Of a stretch of DNA of 36,751 nt, positions 16,340-24,830 are shown one piece after another (the stretch's first letter is position 1; the number at the start of each line of letters is the position of its first letter). This DNA is from Clostridiaceae bacterium (GTDB taxonomy: Bacteria; Bacillota; Clostridia; Oscillospirales; Acutalibacteraceae), in contig JAEDGF010000010.1 of the NCBI GenBank assembly GCA_016297645.1, positions 1 to 36,751 of the forward strand. The letters are read 5' to 3'. The position numbers were made by a program, and so were the translations under genes. Below the pieces are notes generated by a model. The model was not told the origin of the DNA. It saw only the letters and a list, made by a program, of their open reading frames with translations, and did not search any database.

Positions 16340-17779
16340 TTACTTATTGATGAGCATTCCGAAATACGATTTCAGCATTCCGAATATTGCCGTGAAGAAG
16401 TTCACGAAGTACATTGCAAAGGTGATGGCAAGTCCGTCCGGAAGATTTGATTCCGTAGATTTACCGGGTTCGGTTTTCATTATCGCATAGGAGTCAATGA
16501 GGGAGATCTCCTGTGTTTCGTCGTCTACGATATACGCTTTGTAGATGAGCTTGCCGCCGTTAATTTCAGTCGTGCAGAAGCAGCCGCCTCTGTCGCGTGT
16601 TGTTTCGGCAACTGCCGCAACATCAAGAACGGGAGGTATAGCATCTTCATTGACAGCATAGCGTTTTGTTCCGGCGGTAGAGGGAAGTGTGTAAACCGTA
16701 CCCTCGGGATTGACAGCAAAGGTTACTTTTTCGCCGTTGTATATCTCGTCAACATATGTCGTGCCTTCAACAAGAGCGTCGCCCTTTACCTGATTGGTTC
16801 TGAGGTACATATGGTCATGACCGGCATATACCATATCGATATCGAGCTGATCAATAATGGGAAGAAGGACATTTCTCATTACTATTGTGTCGGGCTTGTT
16901 GATGTTCTTGCCTGCCGAATAGAACGAACGGTGTGCAAGAATTATCTTCCACTGCGCGTCGGAAGCGGACATATCGTTTATAAGCCAGTTTCTTTGAGCC
17001 TGACTCATCGGGTACATATCGTTGGTGTTGAGTACGGCGAAGTGAGCGTTGCCGTAATCAAAGGAGTAGTACACGCCCTCTATCGACTCGTTTTTGCTCT
17101 GGTCAAGGCAGAAGGTATTCTTGAAGCAGTTTGTGTTGAATTTATTGGTTATGTTGCCGTCGTGGTTGCCGGCAACGGGAACCTGAGTAAGAATGTCGTT
17201 TGCAAACGCGAAGTTCGAGAAGTACCAGTCCCACTCGTCATTGGTGTTGTCGTTTACATAGTCGCCGAGGTTCACTGTGAACTCAGCGTCCGGCATAACG
17301 GACAGAGCGCCTTTGAGGGTAAGAGCCGCGTGTGCAAAATTCTCATTGCTGCTCGCCTGAACATCGGCAATCGTGATGAACTTGAACGCTTCATCGCCGT
17401 TGTCGGTAACGAAGCTCTTGGCGTCGCTCCATACATTTGCGGCAGCGTCGCCTACTCTGTATGTATAGGATGTGCCGGGGAGAAGATCGGTTACCGCAAC
17501 CTGGTGCGAATACTGCTTGCGGTAGAGGTTCTGCGTGCCGGAATAGCTTTTCGCGTTTGCGAAGCTGCCGTCAAAGTCGTCGGTTTTGACTAGTTGAAGA
17601 TCCGTTCCTGCTTTGCCTGTCGTGAACCAGCAGAAGCCCCTGCCCGTTTCACCGTCACCGTACATGGTACAGGAGCTATTCTTGACCGTGTTGTCGGCAG
17701 CCGAAGCAACGGCTGCACCGCCGGTGAGCATAAGACAGGCAAGAATAACAGAGATAGTCTTTTTTACTATATTTTTCAT
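16340..17779 (-). CDS. Secreted metallophosphoesterase, purple-acid-phosphatase-like
   Basis: This 479-residue exported protein has a signal peptide (1-27, VASA-A), an N-terminal fibronectin-like domain (about 35-125, with LLPGTSYTYRV as in purple acid phosphatases) and a calcineurin-type phosphoesterase domain: Asp139 in IADVQAS, GD at 172-173 (NLGDYVND), GNHD at 204-207, His283 in LAHRS, and GHDH at 320-323. The first motif is DVQ instead of the usual DxH or DxG, so metal coordination may differ. It probably releases phosphate from organic phosphates outside the cell. The C-terminus is a long hydrophobic aromatic segment (TFAMYFVNFFTAIFGMLKSY) without LPXTG. Monocistronic, with a promoter at 17816-17844 and terminator at 16268-16308. 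Confidence 0.92.
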   Translation of the reverse strand: MKNIVKKTISVILACLMLTGGAAVASAADNTVKNSSCTMYGDGETGRGFCWFTTGKAGTDLQLVKTDDFDGSFANAKSYSGTQNLYRKQYSHQVAVTDLLPGTSYTYRVGDAAANVWSDAKSFVTDNGDEAFKFITIADVQASSNENFAHAALTLKGALSVMPDAEFTVNLGDYVNDNTNDEWDWYFSNFAFANDILTQVPVAGNHDGNITNKFNTNCFKNTFCLDQSKNESIEGVYYSFDYGNAHFAVLNTNDMYPMSQAQRNWLINDMSASDAQWKIILAHRSFYSAGKNINKPDTIVMRNVLLPIIDQLDIDMVYAGHDHMYLRTNQVKGDALVEGTTYVDEIYNGEKVTFAVNPEGTVYTLPSTAGTKRYAVNEDAIPPVLDVAAVAETTRDRGGCFCTTEINGGKLIYKAYIVDDETQEISLIDSYAIMKTEPGKSTESNLPDGLAITFAMYFVNFFTAIFGMLKSYFGMLINK

Positions 17780-17815
17780 TATTCTTCCTCCATTAAAGGA
17801 TATTTCTTTAATATA

Positions 17816-17844
17816 AGTATATCATCACCGCGGCGGTATGTCAA
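17816..17844 (-). promoter_or_regulatory. Promoter of the metallophosphoesterase gene
   Basis: On the minus strand TTGACA (17844-17839), 17-bp spacer, TATACT (17821-17816). A GGAGG ribosome site precedes the ATG at 17779. No Pho-box-like direct repeat was evident to me. Confidence 0.85.
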
Positions 17845-17983
17845 TTTTTTTATTCGACATAAAAGAATTTTTTGCGGTTTATTTCGCACCGTTGTTTTTT
17901 TTCTTAAAAAGTGTATGTGCAAACTGCACAAAAATTAAAAATAAAATGCAGCACCGCTTCTAACAAAATAGTCAAAATAAGAC

Positions 17984-18012
17984 TTGAAAAACCTGCTTAA
18001 ATTTGGTAGACT
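17984..18012 (+). promoter_or_regulatory. Promoter of the glycogen operon
   Basis: TTGAAA (17984-17989), 17-bp spacer, TAGACT (18007-18012). The predicted start point near 18019 coincides with the GGAGGTG ribosome site, so the leader would be only about 14 nt. A small inverted repeat GTGCA-AAC-TGCAC lies upstream at 17917-17929. Confidence 0.75.
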
Positions 18013-18032
18013 GAGTGTGGAGGTGTTTGCCC

Positions 18033-19934
18033 TTGAAAAATAACAAGCATAAAGAAGCCGAATTGCCGGTATATCTCTTTCGGCAAGGCAGAAACAGCCG
18101 CAGCTACGAGTTCTTCGGTTCGCACGCAGTGCCGGGCGGAACCGTTTTCAGAGTGTGGGCGCCCAATGCAAAAAGCGTAAGCGTTACGGGGGATTTCTGC
18201 GGATGGAGCGAAACGGCTCACCCGATGCATGAAATTTCCTCCGGAATATGGGAAACGGAAGTAGAGGGAATAAAACGCTACGACGCATATAAGTATTCGA
18301 TAGAGGACAAGCGCGGAGTCCGCCGCATGAAGGCAGACCCCTATGCTTTCCATGCCGAAACGCGCCCCGGGACAGCCTCCAAGTTCTATGAGCTGGGCGG
18401 CTTTGAGTGGACTGACAAGCCGTATTTTCAGAAAAAAATGCGCCGCACTGTATACGAGAGTCCCGTAAACATCTACGAGATGCATGCCGGGTCGTGGCGA
18501 ACAAATGAGGACGGCTCGTTTTTATCGTACAGAATGCTTGCAGACGAGCTTGTGCCGTATCTTACCGAAATGGGGTATACTCATGTTGAGCTTATGCCGA
18601 TAACGGAGCATCCGTTTGACGGCTCGTGGGGCTATCAGACGACAGGTTATTTTGCCGTTACCTCGCGCTACGGAACGCCGCACGACTTCATGTATTTCGT
18701 TAACAAGCTCCACGAGAACGGGATAGGCGTTATTCTCGACTGGGTCCCGGCACATTTCCCGAAGGATGCCTTCGGGCTTTACGAGTTCGACGGGGAATGT
18801 CTTTACGAGTATTCCGACCCTCTCAAACGCGAACACGCCGACTGGGGGACACGCGTTTTCGACTACGGCAAAAACGAGGTTGTAAGCTTCCTCATTTCGT
18901 CTGCATCATTCTTTTTCAATGAATACCATATAGACGGACTGCGTGTTGACGCAGTCGCGTCGATGCTTTACCTCGATTACGGCAAAAAAGACGGCGAATG
19001 GAGAGCGAATATTTACGGCGGCAGAGAAAACCTCGAAGCCGTGGCATTTATCCGTCACCTAAACGAGTGCATTTTCCGCGATCACCCCTATGCTCTCATG
19101 ATCGCAGAGGAGTCCACTGCATGGCCGCTCGTGTCGCGCCCGGTGTCCGATGGCGGACTGGGCTTCAACTTCAAGTGGAACATGGGCTGGATGAATGACA
19201 TCCTGCGTTATACCTCGCTCGACTGCCTTTCGAGAAAATATAATCACGATCTGATAACATTTTCGCTGTTCTACGCTTTTTCCGAGAATTTCGTTCTGCC
19301 CATTTCGCACGACGAGGTCGTTCACGGAAAATGCTCGCTTATCAATAAAATGCCCGGCACATACGAACAGAAATTTGCCGGAATGAAGGTTTTTCTTGGA
19401 TATATGTACTCCCATCCCGGCAAGAAGCTGTTGTTCATGGGGCAGGAGTTCGGGCAGTTCATCGAGTGGCAGGAGAAAAAACAGCTCGACTGGTTTTTGC
19501 TCGACTACGACTCGCACCGCTCGCTTAAAACTTTCACGGCTGCTCTCAATAAGCTCTATCGTAACAGCTCTCCGCTTTGGGAGGTCGACTACTCGTGGGA
19601 GGGCTTTGAATGGCTCGTCAGCGACGACTGCGACAACTCCGTAGCGGCATTTATCCGTACGGACAAAAAAGGAAAAAGCATAATCGCAGTCTGCAATTTC
19701 ACTCCCGTAACACGGACAGGCTATCGCATAGGAATAAAGGACAAGGGAACGCTTTCTGTTATTCTCAACTCGGATGATACCGCTTTCGGAGGCAAGGGTG
19801 AGTTTACGGGAAAACGCATTAACACGCAAAAAATACCGATGCACGGCAAGGAGAACTCGTTCGAGCTTACTTTACCGGGGCTGTCGTGTATCTATCTAAA
19901 ATATTTACCGAAAAAAAGAAAGGAAGAAAACTAA
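18033..19934 (+). CDS. glgB: 1,4-alpha-glucan branching enzyme
   Basis: This 633-residue GH13 enzyme introduces alpha-1,6 branches into glycogen. It has an N-terminal carbohydrate-binding (CBM48) domain (FRVWAPNAKSVSVTGDFCGW), the nucleophile Asp306 in GLRVDAVASMLYLDYG, acid/base Glu359 in MIAEEST, and PISHDEVVHGK for the transition-state Asp. I place the start at TTG 18033: it lies 7 nt after GGAGGTG, whereas the GTG at 18015 precedes both that site and the predicted transcription start. First gene of glgB-glgC-glgD-glgA; the next ATG follows its stop codon directly. Confidence 0.96.
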   Translation: MKNNKHKEAELPVYLFRQGRNSRSYEFFGSHAVPGGTVFRVWAPNAKSVSVTGDFCGWSETAHPMHEISSGIWETEVEGIKRYDAYKYSIEDKRGVRRMKADPYAFHAETRPGTASKFYELGGFEWTDKPYFQKKMRRTVYESPVNIYEMHAGSWRTNEDGSFLSYRMLADELVPYLTEMGYTHVELMPITEHPFDGSWGYQTTGYFAVTSRYGTPHDFMYFVNKLHENGIGVILDWVPAHFPKDAFGLYEFDGECLYEYSDPLKREHADWGTRVFDYGKNEVVSFLISSASFFFNEYHIDGLRVDAVASMLYLDYGKKDGEWRANIYGGRENLEAVAFIRHLNECIFRDHPYALMIAEESTAWPLVSRPVSDGGLGFNFKWNMGWMNDILRYTSLDCLSRKYNHDLITFSLFYAFSENFVLPISHDEVVHGKCSLINKMPGTYEQKFAGMKVFLGYMYSHPGKKLLFMGQEFGQFIEWQEKKQLDWFLLDYDSHRSLKTFTAALNKLYRNSSPLWEVDYSWEGFEWLVSDDCDNSVAAFIRTDKKGKSIIAVCNFTPVTRTGYRIGIKDKGTLSVILNSDDTAFGGKGEFTGKRINTQKIPMHGKENSFELTLPGLSCIYLKYLPKKRKEEN

Positions 19935-21155
19935 ATGGCAAGAAAAACTGAATGTATCGCAATGCTTCTTGCTGGCGGACAGGGTTCCCGTCTGGGAATT
20001 CTCACAAAGAAGATTGCGAAACCTGCCGTACCCTACGGCGGAAAATACCGCATAATAGATTTTCCGCTGTCAAACTGTGTTAACTCCGGCATATATACGG
20101 TAGGCGTTCTCACGCAGTATCAGCCGCTGGAATTGAACGATTATATCGGTAACGGACAGGCGTGGGACCTCGACAGAAACGAGGGCGGCGTCCATATCCT
20201 CTCGCCCTATCAGCAGATAAAAGGAACCGAGTGGTACAAGGGAACGGCAAACGCCATTTATCAGAACATCAATTTTATCGACAGATACAGTCCCGAGTAT
20301 GTCGCGGTTTTATCGGGCGACCACATCTATAAGATGGACTACTCCAAAATGCTTGCATTTCATAAGGAGAAGGACGCAGCCTGCACGATAGCAATGCTCG
20401 AAGTGCCGTGGGAGGAGGCGTCCCGCTTCGGACTCATGTTCACGGACGAAAACGGAGCGATAACGGCATTCGAAGAAAAACCGAAGGTTCCGAAATCAAA
20501 CAAGGCCTCGATGGGTGTTTATATATTCACTTGGAGCAAGCTCAGGGAATACCTTATTGCGGACGAAAACGACCCCGAAAGTTCCAACGACTTCGGCAAG
20601 AATGTTATCCCGGCAATGCACGAAGCAGGTGAACGGCTCTTTGCCTATCGCTTCGACGGCTACTGGAAGGATGTCGGCACGATCGACAGCCTGTGGGAGG
20701 CGAATCTCGATCTTCTTAACCCCAAAGCGAACATCGACCTCACGGACGAGGACTGGCGCATTTACTGCAAGAACTCGGCTCTCGCACCGCACTTTGTGTC
20801 CTCCGACGCGTTTGTACAGAATTCTCTCGTTTCGGGCGGCTGCTACATAGACGGCGATATAGATTACTCGGTACTCTTCGCGAATGTTAATGTTGAAAAG
20901 GGCGCGACCGTGAAATACTCGATAGTAATGCCCGGTGCGACCGTAAAAGCCGGCGCGACCGTGCAGTACGCCATGGTCGCCGAAAACGCGGTCATAGAGA
21001 GCGGCGCGGTTGTCGGCGAGGACCCGGAACGCTGTGCGGACCTGTCAAAATGGGGCGTAACCGTTATCGGCGCCGACACCGTAATCGGCAAGAACGCAAA
21101 GGTCAGCGCAAATAAAATGATAGATGAAAATGTAGAGGAGGGGCAAGAGGTATGA
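19935..21155 (+). CDS. glgC: Glucose-1-phosphate adenylyltransferase, catalytic subunit
   Basis: This 406-residue protein makes ADP-glucose from glucose-1-phosphate and ATP, the committed step of glycogen synthesis. It has the intact nucleotide signature LLAGGQGSRLGILTKKIAKP near residues 11-30, then YRIIDFPLSNC, LSGDHIYKMDY, AFEEKPK, and YWKDVGTIDSLWEAN. A left-handed beta-helix follows at the C-terminus (hexapeptides such as VEKGATVKYSIVMPGATV). It overlaps glgD by ATGA (21152-21155), in keeping with a GlgC-GlgD heteromer known in Bacillota. Confidence 0.97.
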   Translation: MARKTECIAMLLAGGQGSRLGILTKKIAKPAVPYGGKYRIIDFPLSNCVNSGIYTVGVLTQYQPLELNDYIGNGQAWDLDRNEGGVHILSPYQQIKGTEWYKGTANAIYQNINFIDRYSPEYVAVLSGDHIYKMDYSKMLAFHKEKDAACTIAMLEVPWEEASRFGLMFTDENGAITAFEEKPKVPKSNKASMGVYIFTWSKLREYLIADENDPESSNDFGKNVIPAMHEAGERLFAYRFDGYWKDVGTIDSLWEANLDLLNPKANIDLTDEDWRIYCKNSALAPHFVSSDAFVQNSLVSGGCYIDGDIDYSVLFANVNVEKGATVKYSIVMPGATVKAGATVQYAMVAENAVIESGAVVGEDPERCADLSKWGVTVIGADTVIGKNAKVSANKMIDENVEEGQEV

Positions 21156-22267
21156 GAGGGAACAATGTACTCGGAATAATTTTCGCAAATGCCGACGATT
21201 CCGCCGTGCCCGAGATTACCGGCGTACGCTCAATGGCAAGCGTTCCGTTCGGCGGCGGATACCGCCTTATCGACTTTGTCCTTTCTAAGATGGTCAATGC
21301 CGGAATGACAAAGGTCGGTATTATCACAAACAACAACTACCAGTCGCTTATGGATCACATCGGCGGCGGCAAGCCGTGGGATCTGTCGCGCAAGAGCGAA
21401 GGGCTTTACCTCCTTCCGCCCTTTAACTACGACGCGGTCGACAACTACAACACAAGCCGCGTGGGCGCGCTTAAAAACATCTCGCACTTTTTGGAGCGTT
21501 CAAACGAAGAATATGTCTTTATAAGCGACTGCACCACGGTTACGGACGCGGAGCTGAGCGAATTGTTCAGCTTCCACGAGGCGAAAAATGCCGATATCAC
21601 CGTTGCGTTTGTCAACGGTAAAACACCGGCATTGTCCGATCAGCCCGTCATTTCCGAAATGGACGGCGACGGCAGAGTGACGCGTCTTTCGTTCGGCGAA
21701 CCCGGTCAGGAGGGCAGATTCCTTGCAAAGCTCACGCTCATGAAAAAGAGCCTTCTTGAAAGACTTGTCGCGGAGTGCTGGGCAAAGGGACTCGGCTCGT
21801 TCGAAAAGGACATCTTTATGCATAATCTCGACAAGCTGAGAATATACGGCTGCGAAATAAAGGGCTTTGTACGGGTCATCGACTCGCTTGCTTCGTTCTT
21901 TGAAGCCAATTTCGCGCTTCTCGACCGCGAAAATTATACCCGTCTGTTCTGTTCAGCCCCCGTTCTCACCAAGGTTTACGAGGATATGCCCGCCGTGTAC
22001 GGACTCGGCAGCAGCGTTTCCAATTCGCTTATAGCCGACGGCTGCATAATAAACGGAACGGTCGAAAACAGTATTCTTTTCAGGGGCTGCCGGGTGGAGC
22101 GCGGAGCAGTCGTTAAAAACAGTATTCTTTTCCCGCACGCATTTATCGCGGAGGACGCAAAGGTTGAATACTGCATAACGGACAAGTCCGTAACTATCCG
22201 TCACGGCAAAACACTTGTCGGCGCGGATACATATCCCGTTTATATAGGTAAAAATATCCAGATCTGA
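21152..22267 (+). CDS. glgD: Glucose-1-phosphate adenylyltransferase, regulatory subunit-like
   Basis: This 371-residue paralogue of GlgC keeps FGGGYRLIDFVLSKMVNAGM and the beta-helix repeats but has lost the GGxGxRL nucleotide loop (here IIFANADDSAVPEITGVRSM). This is typical of GlgD, which modulates GlgC rather than catalysing well on its own. The start ATG overlaps the glgC stop. glgA begins 12 bp after its stop codon. Confidence 0.95.
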   Translation: MRGNNVLGIIFANADDSAVPEITGVRSMASVPFGGGYRLIDFVLSKMVNAGMTKVGIITNNNYQSLMDHIGGGKPWDLSRKSEGLYLLPPFNYDAVDNYNTSRVGALKNISHFLERSNEEYVFISDCTTVTDAELSELFSFHEAKNADITVAFVNGKTPALSDQPVISEMDGDGRVTRLSFGEPGQEGRFLAKLTLMKKSLLERLVAECWAKGLGSFEKDIFMHNLDKLRIYGCEIKGFVRVIDSLASFFEANFALLDRENYTRLFCSAPVLTKVYEDMPAVYGLGSSVSNSLIADGCIINGTVENSILFRGCRVERGAVVKNSILFPHAFIAEDAKVEYCITDKSVTIRHGKTLVGADTYPVYIGKNIQI

Positions 22268-22279
22268 GGAGGGGATAAA

Positions 22280-23707
22280 ATGAAAGTTTTATATGCGGTA
22301 AGCGAGGCTAAGCCCTTTATTGCGAGCGGCGGTCTTGCCGATGTCGCAGGCAGTCTGCCGGCAGCGCTCAGACGCCGCCTTATCGGCTGCCGTATTGTCA
22401 TGCCCATGTACGAGGGTATTCCGGAGGAGTACAAAAACGAAATGCGTTTTATTACTCACATTACCGTTCCCGTTGCGTGGCGGCGGCAGTACTGCGGAAT
22501 ATTCGAAATGAAGTATCAGGGCGTTATCTGCTATTTTATAGATAACCAATACTACTTCAAGCGTCAGGGAATATACGGTCACTACGACGATGCGGAGAGG
22601 TTTGCTTTCTTCTCGCGCGCGGTACTGGAAATGATTCCGTATATTGATTTTAAGCCCGATATTATCCATTGCAACGACTGGCAGACGGCTCTTGTCCCCG
22701 TCTATTACTCGAAGTATTACGCTTCGCGCGAGGGCTTTGAGAATATCAAGACCGTGTTCACGATACATAATATTCAGTATCAGGGCAAATACGGCCGCGA
22801 GATACTCGGCGATGTCGCGGGCTTTTCGGACGAGGACGCGCCGCTTCTCGAAAATGACGGCTGCATAAACTTCATGAAGGGCGGAATAGAATGCGCCAAC
22901 GCAGTCACCACCGTTTCGCCGAGCTACGCTCAGGAGATACTCGATCCGTGGTATGCGTTCGGACTTGATTCCATTCTCAATGCCCGTAAGTACAAGCTGC
23001 ACGGCATTCTCAACGGAATAGACACCGTGCTTAACGATCCCGCAACCGACAAGGCTCTCCCGGCTCATTTCGACGCTGAGAACATCGCGGGAAAAGCCGA
23101 ATGTAAGGCGCAGCTTCAAAAAGAAATGGGGCTGCCCGTTCGCGCGGATGTCCCCGTAATAGGTGTTGTCAGCAGACTTGTTGCCCACAAGGGTTTCGAT
23201 CTAATAAAATGCGTGCTTGATGAGCTGCTTGCGAACAGCGATGTTCAGATGGTCGTTCTCGGCTCGGGCGAGTGGCAGTACGAGAGCTTTTTCAGCGAGG
23301 CTGCACAGCGCTATCCCGATAAGATTGCCGTTAAGCTCGGCTTTATTCCGGCTCTTGCTTCGCGCATTTACGGCGGCAGCGATATGTTCCTTATGCCGTC
23401 AAAGAGCGAGCCTTGCGGACTCTCGCAGCTGTTTGCGCTCCGCTACGGCTCTGTCCCCATTGTAAGATCTACCGGCGGACTCAAAGATACCGTTCTGGAT
23501 TCGGGAATTCTCGGAGAGGGCAACGGCTTCGTGTTTGAGGACTACAACGCACACGAGATGCTTCACGCCATCCGCCGTGCGCTGGACGGCTATGCGAACG
23601 CGGAGGGCTGGGCGATCCTCAGAAAACGCGCCATGGAATGCGATTTCAGCTGGGGACGCTCCGCAAATGACTATATTAAGCTTTACAAACAACTCATAAA
23701 GGGTTAA
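22280..23707 (+). CDS. glgA: Glycogen synthase (ADP-glucose)
   Basis: This 475-residue GT5 enzyme extends alpha-1,4-glucan chains from ADP-glucose. It shows GGLADVAGSLPAAL at the N-terminus, HCNDWQTALVPVY, FTIHNIQYQGKY, GILNGID, and the acceptor/donor motif SKSEPCGLSQLFALRYGSVP near residue 373, then STGGLKDTV. The KTGGL lysine that contacts ADP-glucose in E. coli GlgA is Ala15 here (FIASGGLADV). Ribosome site is GAGGAGGGG. Last gene of the four-gene glycogen operon; no glycogen phosphorylase or debranching gene lies in this window. Confidence 0.96.
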   Translation: MKVLYAVSEAKPFIASGGLADVAGSLPAALRRRLIGCRIVMPMYEGIPEEYKNEMRFITHITVPVAWRRQYCGIFEMKYQGVICYFIDNQYYFKRQGIYGHYDDAERFAFFSRAVLEMIPYIDFKPDIIHCNDWQTALVPVYYSKYYASREGFENIKTVFTIHNIQYQGKYGREILGDVAGFSDEDAPLLENDGCINFMKGGIECANAVTTVSPSYAQEILDPWYAFGLDSILNARKYKLHGILNGIDTVLNDPATDKALPAHFDAENIAGKAECKAQLQKEMGLPVRADVPVIGVVSRLVAHKGFDLIKCVLDELLANSDVQMVVLGSGEWQYESFFSEAAQRYPDKIAVKLGFIPALASRIYGGSDMFLMPSKSEPCGLSQLFALRYGSVPIVRSTGGLKDTVLDSGILGEGNGFVFEDYNAHEMLHAIRRALDGYANAEGWAILRKRAMECDFSWGRSANDYIKLYKQLIKG

Positions 23708-23714
23708 AATAGGG

Positions 23715-23767
23715 AAACGGAGAAAAGCCCTGTCGGCGTTGATTTGCTTCCGGGGCTTTCTCCGTTT
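23715..23767 (+). terminator. Hairpin after glgA
   Basis: AAACGGAGAAAAGCCC (23715-23730) pairs, with one bulge, with GGGCTTTCTCCGTTTT (23752-23767). It ends in a short T-run and likely limits readthrough from the glycogen operon into the isomerase gene. Confidence 0.75.
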
Positions 23768-23795
23768 TACAAAACAGTTTCAGGAGGAGATACCA

Positions 23796-24662
23796 ATGGC
23801 ACATTTTATTCTTTCCGCTTTCGCGGACGAAGCAGGCGGCGGTCTTTTAAATCAGATCGATGCTTTGAAGGCGAACGGACTCACTCACATAGAGCTGCGC
23901 GGAGTTGATGACGGGAACATTTCGGATATCACCGCAGAGCAGGCAAAAAATGTGAAAAAGATACTCGATGAAAACGGAATAGGCGTTTCGGCTATCGGCT
24001 CGCGTTTCGGCAAAATCGGCATAACCGATAAGTTTGAGCCCCACTTCGATGAGTTCAAGCGCTGCGTCGAAACGGCTTGCATTATCGGCACAAAGAACAT
24101 AAGAATGTTCAGCTTCTATATTCCCGAGGGCGAAAAAGCCGAAACTTACCGTGACGAGGTATTTGAGCGTCTTGACAAAATGGCTGATTATTCGCTCAAA
24201 AGCGGTATCTGGTGCTGCCACGAGAACGAAAAGGGGATCTACGGCGATGTCGACGGCAGATGTCTTGAAATTCTCACCGCATTTGAAGGAAAGATCAAGG
24301 GAATTTTCGACCCGGCAAACTTCATCCAGTGCCATGTCGAAATTCTCCCGGCATACGAAAAGCTCAAAAATTACATTGAGTATATGCACATCAAGGACTG
24401 CCGCATGGCAGACGGCTTTGTCGTTCCCTGCGGCAATGGCGACGCTCACATCGTGGAGCTTATTCGCCGCTTCAACGAAAAGGACGGCGACCGCTTCCTG
24501 ACGCTCGAACCGCACCTTAAAGTTTTCGACGGCTTGGCTTCCCTCGAACAAAACGGCGGCGCAGACTCCGTAAAAGAGGACTTTTCGTATCCCACCAACC
24601 GCGACGCATTCAATGCGGCGTGCAATGCTCTGAAAACCGTCCTCGCGGAAGCACTCGCATAA
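23796..24662 (+). CDS. Sugar phosphate isomerase/epimerase-like TIM barrel protein
   Basis: This 288-residue protein belongs to the xylose isomerase-like/AP endonuclease 2 barrel family: LSAFADEAGGGLLNQIDALK, GLTHIELRGVDDGN, CCHENEKGIYGD, GIFDPANFIQC, YIEYMHIKDC (metal-ligand His), and FLTLEPHLKVFDG. These enzymes isomerise or epimerise sugars or polyols with a divalent metal; the substrate is unknown. The ATG at 23796 follows AGGAGG; an upstream in-frame ATG at 23739 lies inside the preceding hairpin and is rejected. It lies just behind the glycogen operon but is separated from it by a terminator-like stem. Confidence 0.87.
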   Translation: MAHFILSAFADEAGGGLLNQIDALKANGLTHIELRGVDDGNISDITAEQAKNVKKILDENGIGVSAIGSRFGKIGITDKFEPHFDEFKRCVETACIIGTKNIRMFSFYIPEGEKAETYRDEVFERLDKMADYSLKSGIWCCHENEKGIYGDVDGRCLEILTAFEGKIKGIFDPANFIQCHVEILPAYEKLKNYIEYMHIKDCRMADGFVVPCGNGDAHIVELIRRFNEKDGDRFLTLEPHLKVFDGLASLEQNGGADSVKEDFSYPTNRDAFNAACNALKTVLAEALA

Positions 24663-24690
24663 TCGGATTCAGACATAATAAGAAAGATAC

Positions 24691-24728
24691 GGGCTGTAAA
24701 AAACTCAGTTTTTTTACAGCCCTTTTGC
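24691..24728. terminator. Terminator hairpin between convergent genes
   Basis: GGGCTGTAAAAAA (24691-24703) pairs with TTTTTTTACAGCCC (24709-24722), then TTTTGCTTT. It can end the isomerase gene and perhaps also the converging PatB-like gene. Its core resembles the hairpins at 2923-2955 and 26804-26830. Confidence 0.85.
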
Positions 24729-24830
24729 TTTATGTCGCTGCGCGCGAAAGCAATGTGTCGCCGCAAACGAATTTGTGTATTGCTATAATCGGTCTGCCTC
24801 GGTTACATTTATCAAGGGGCTGACGGTATG

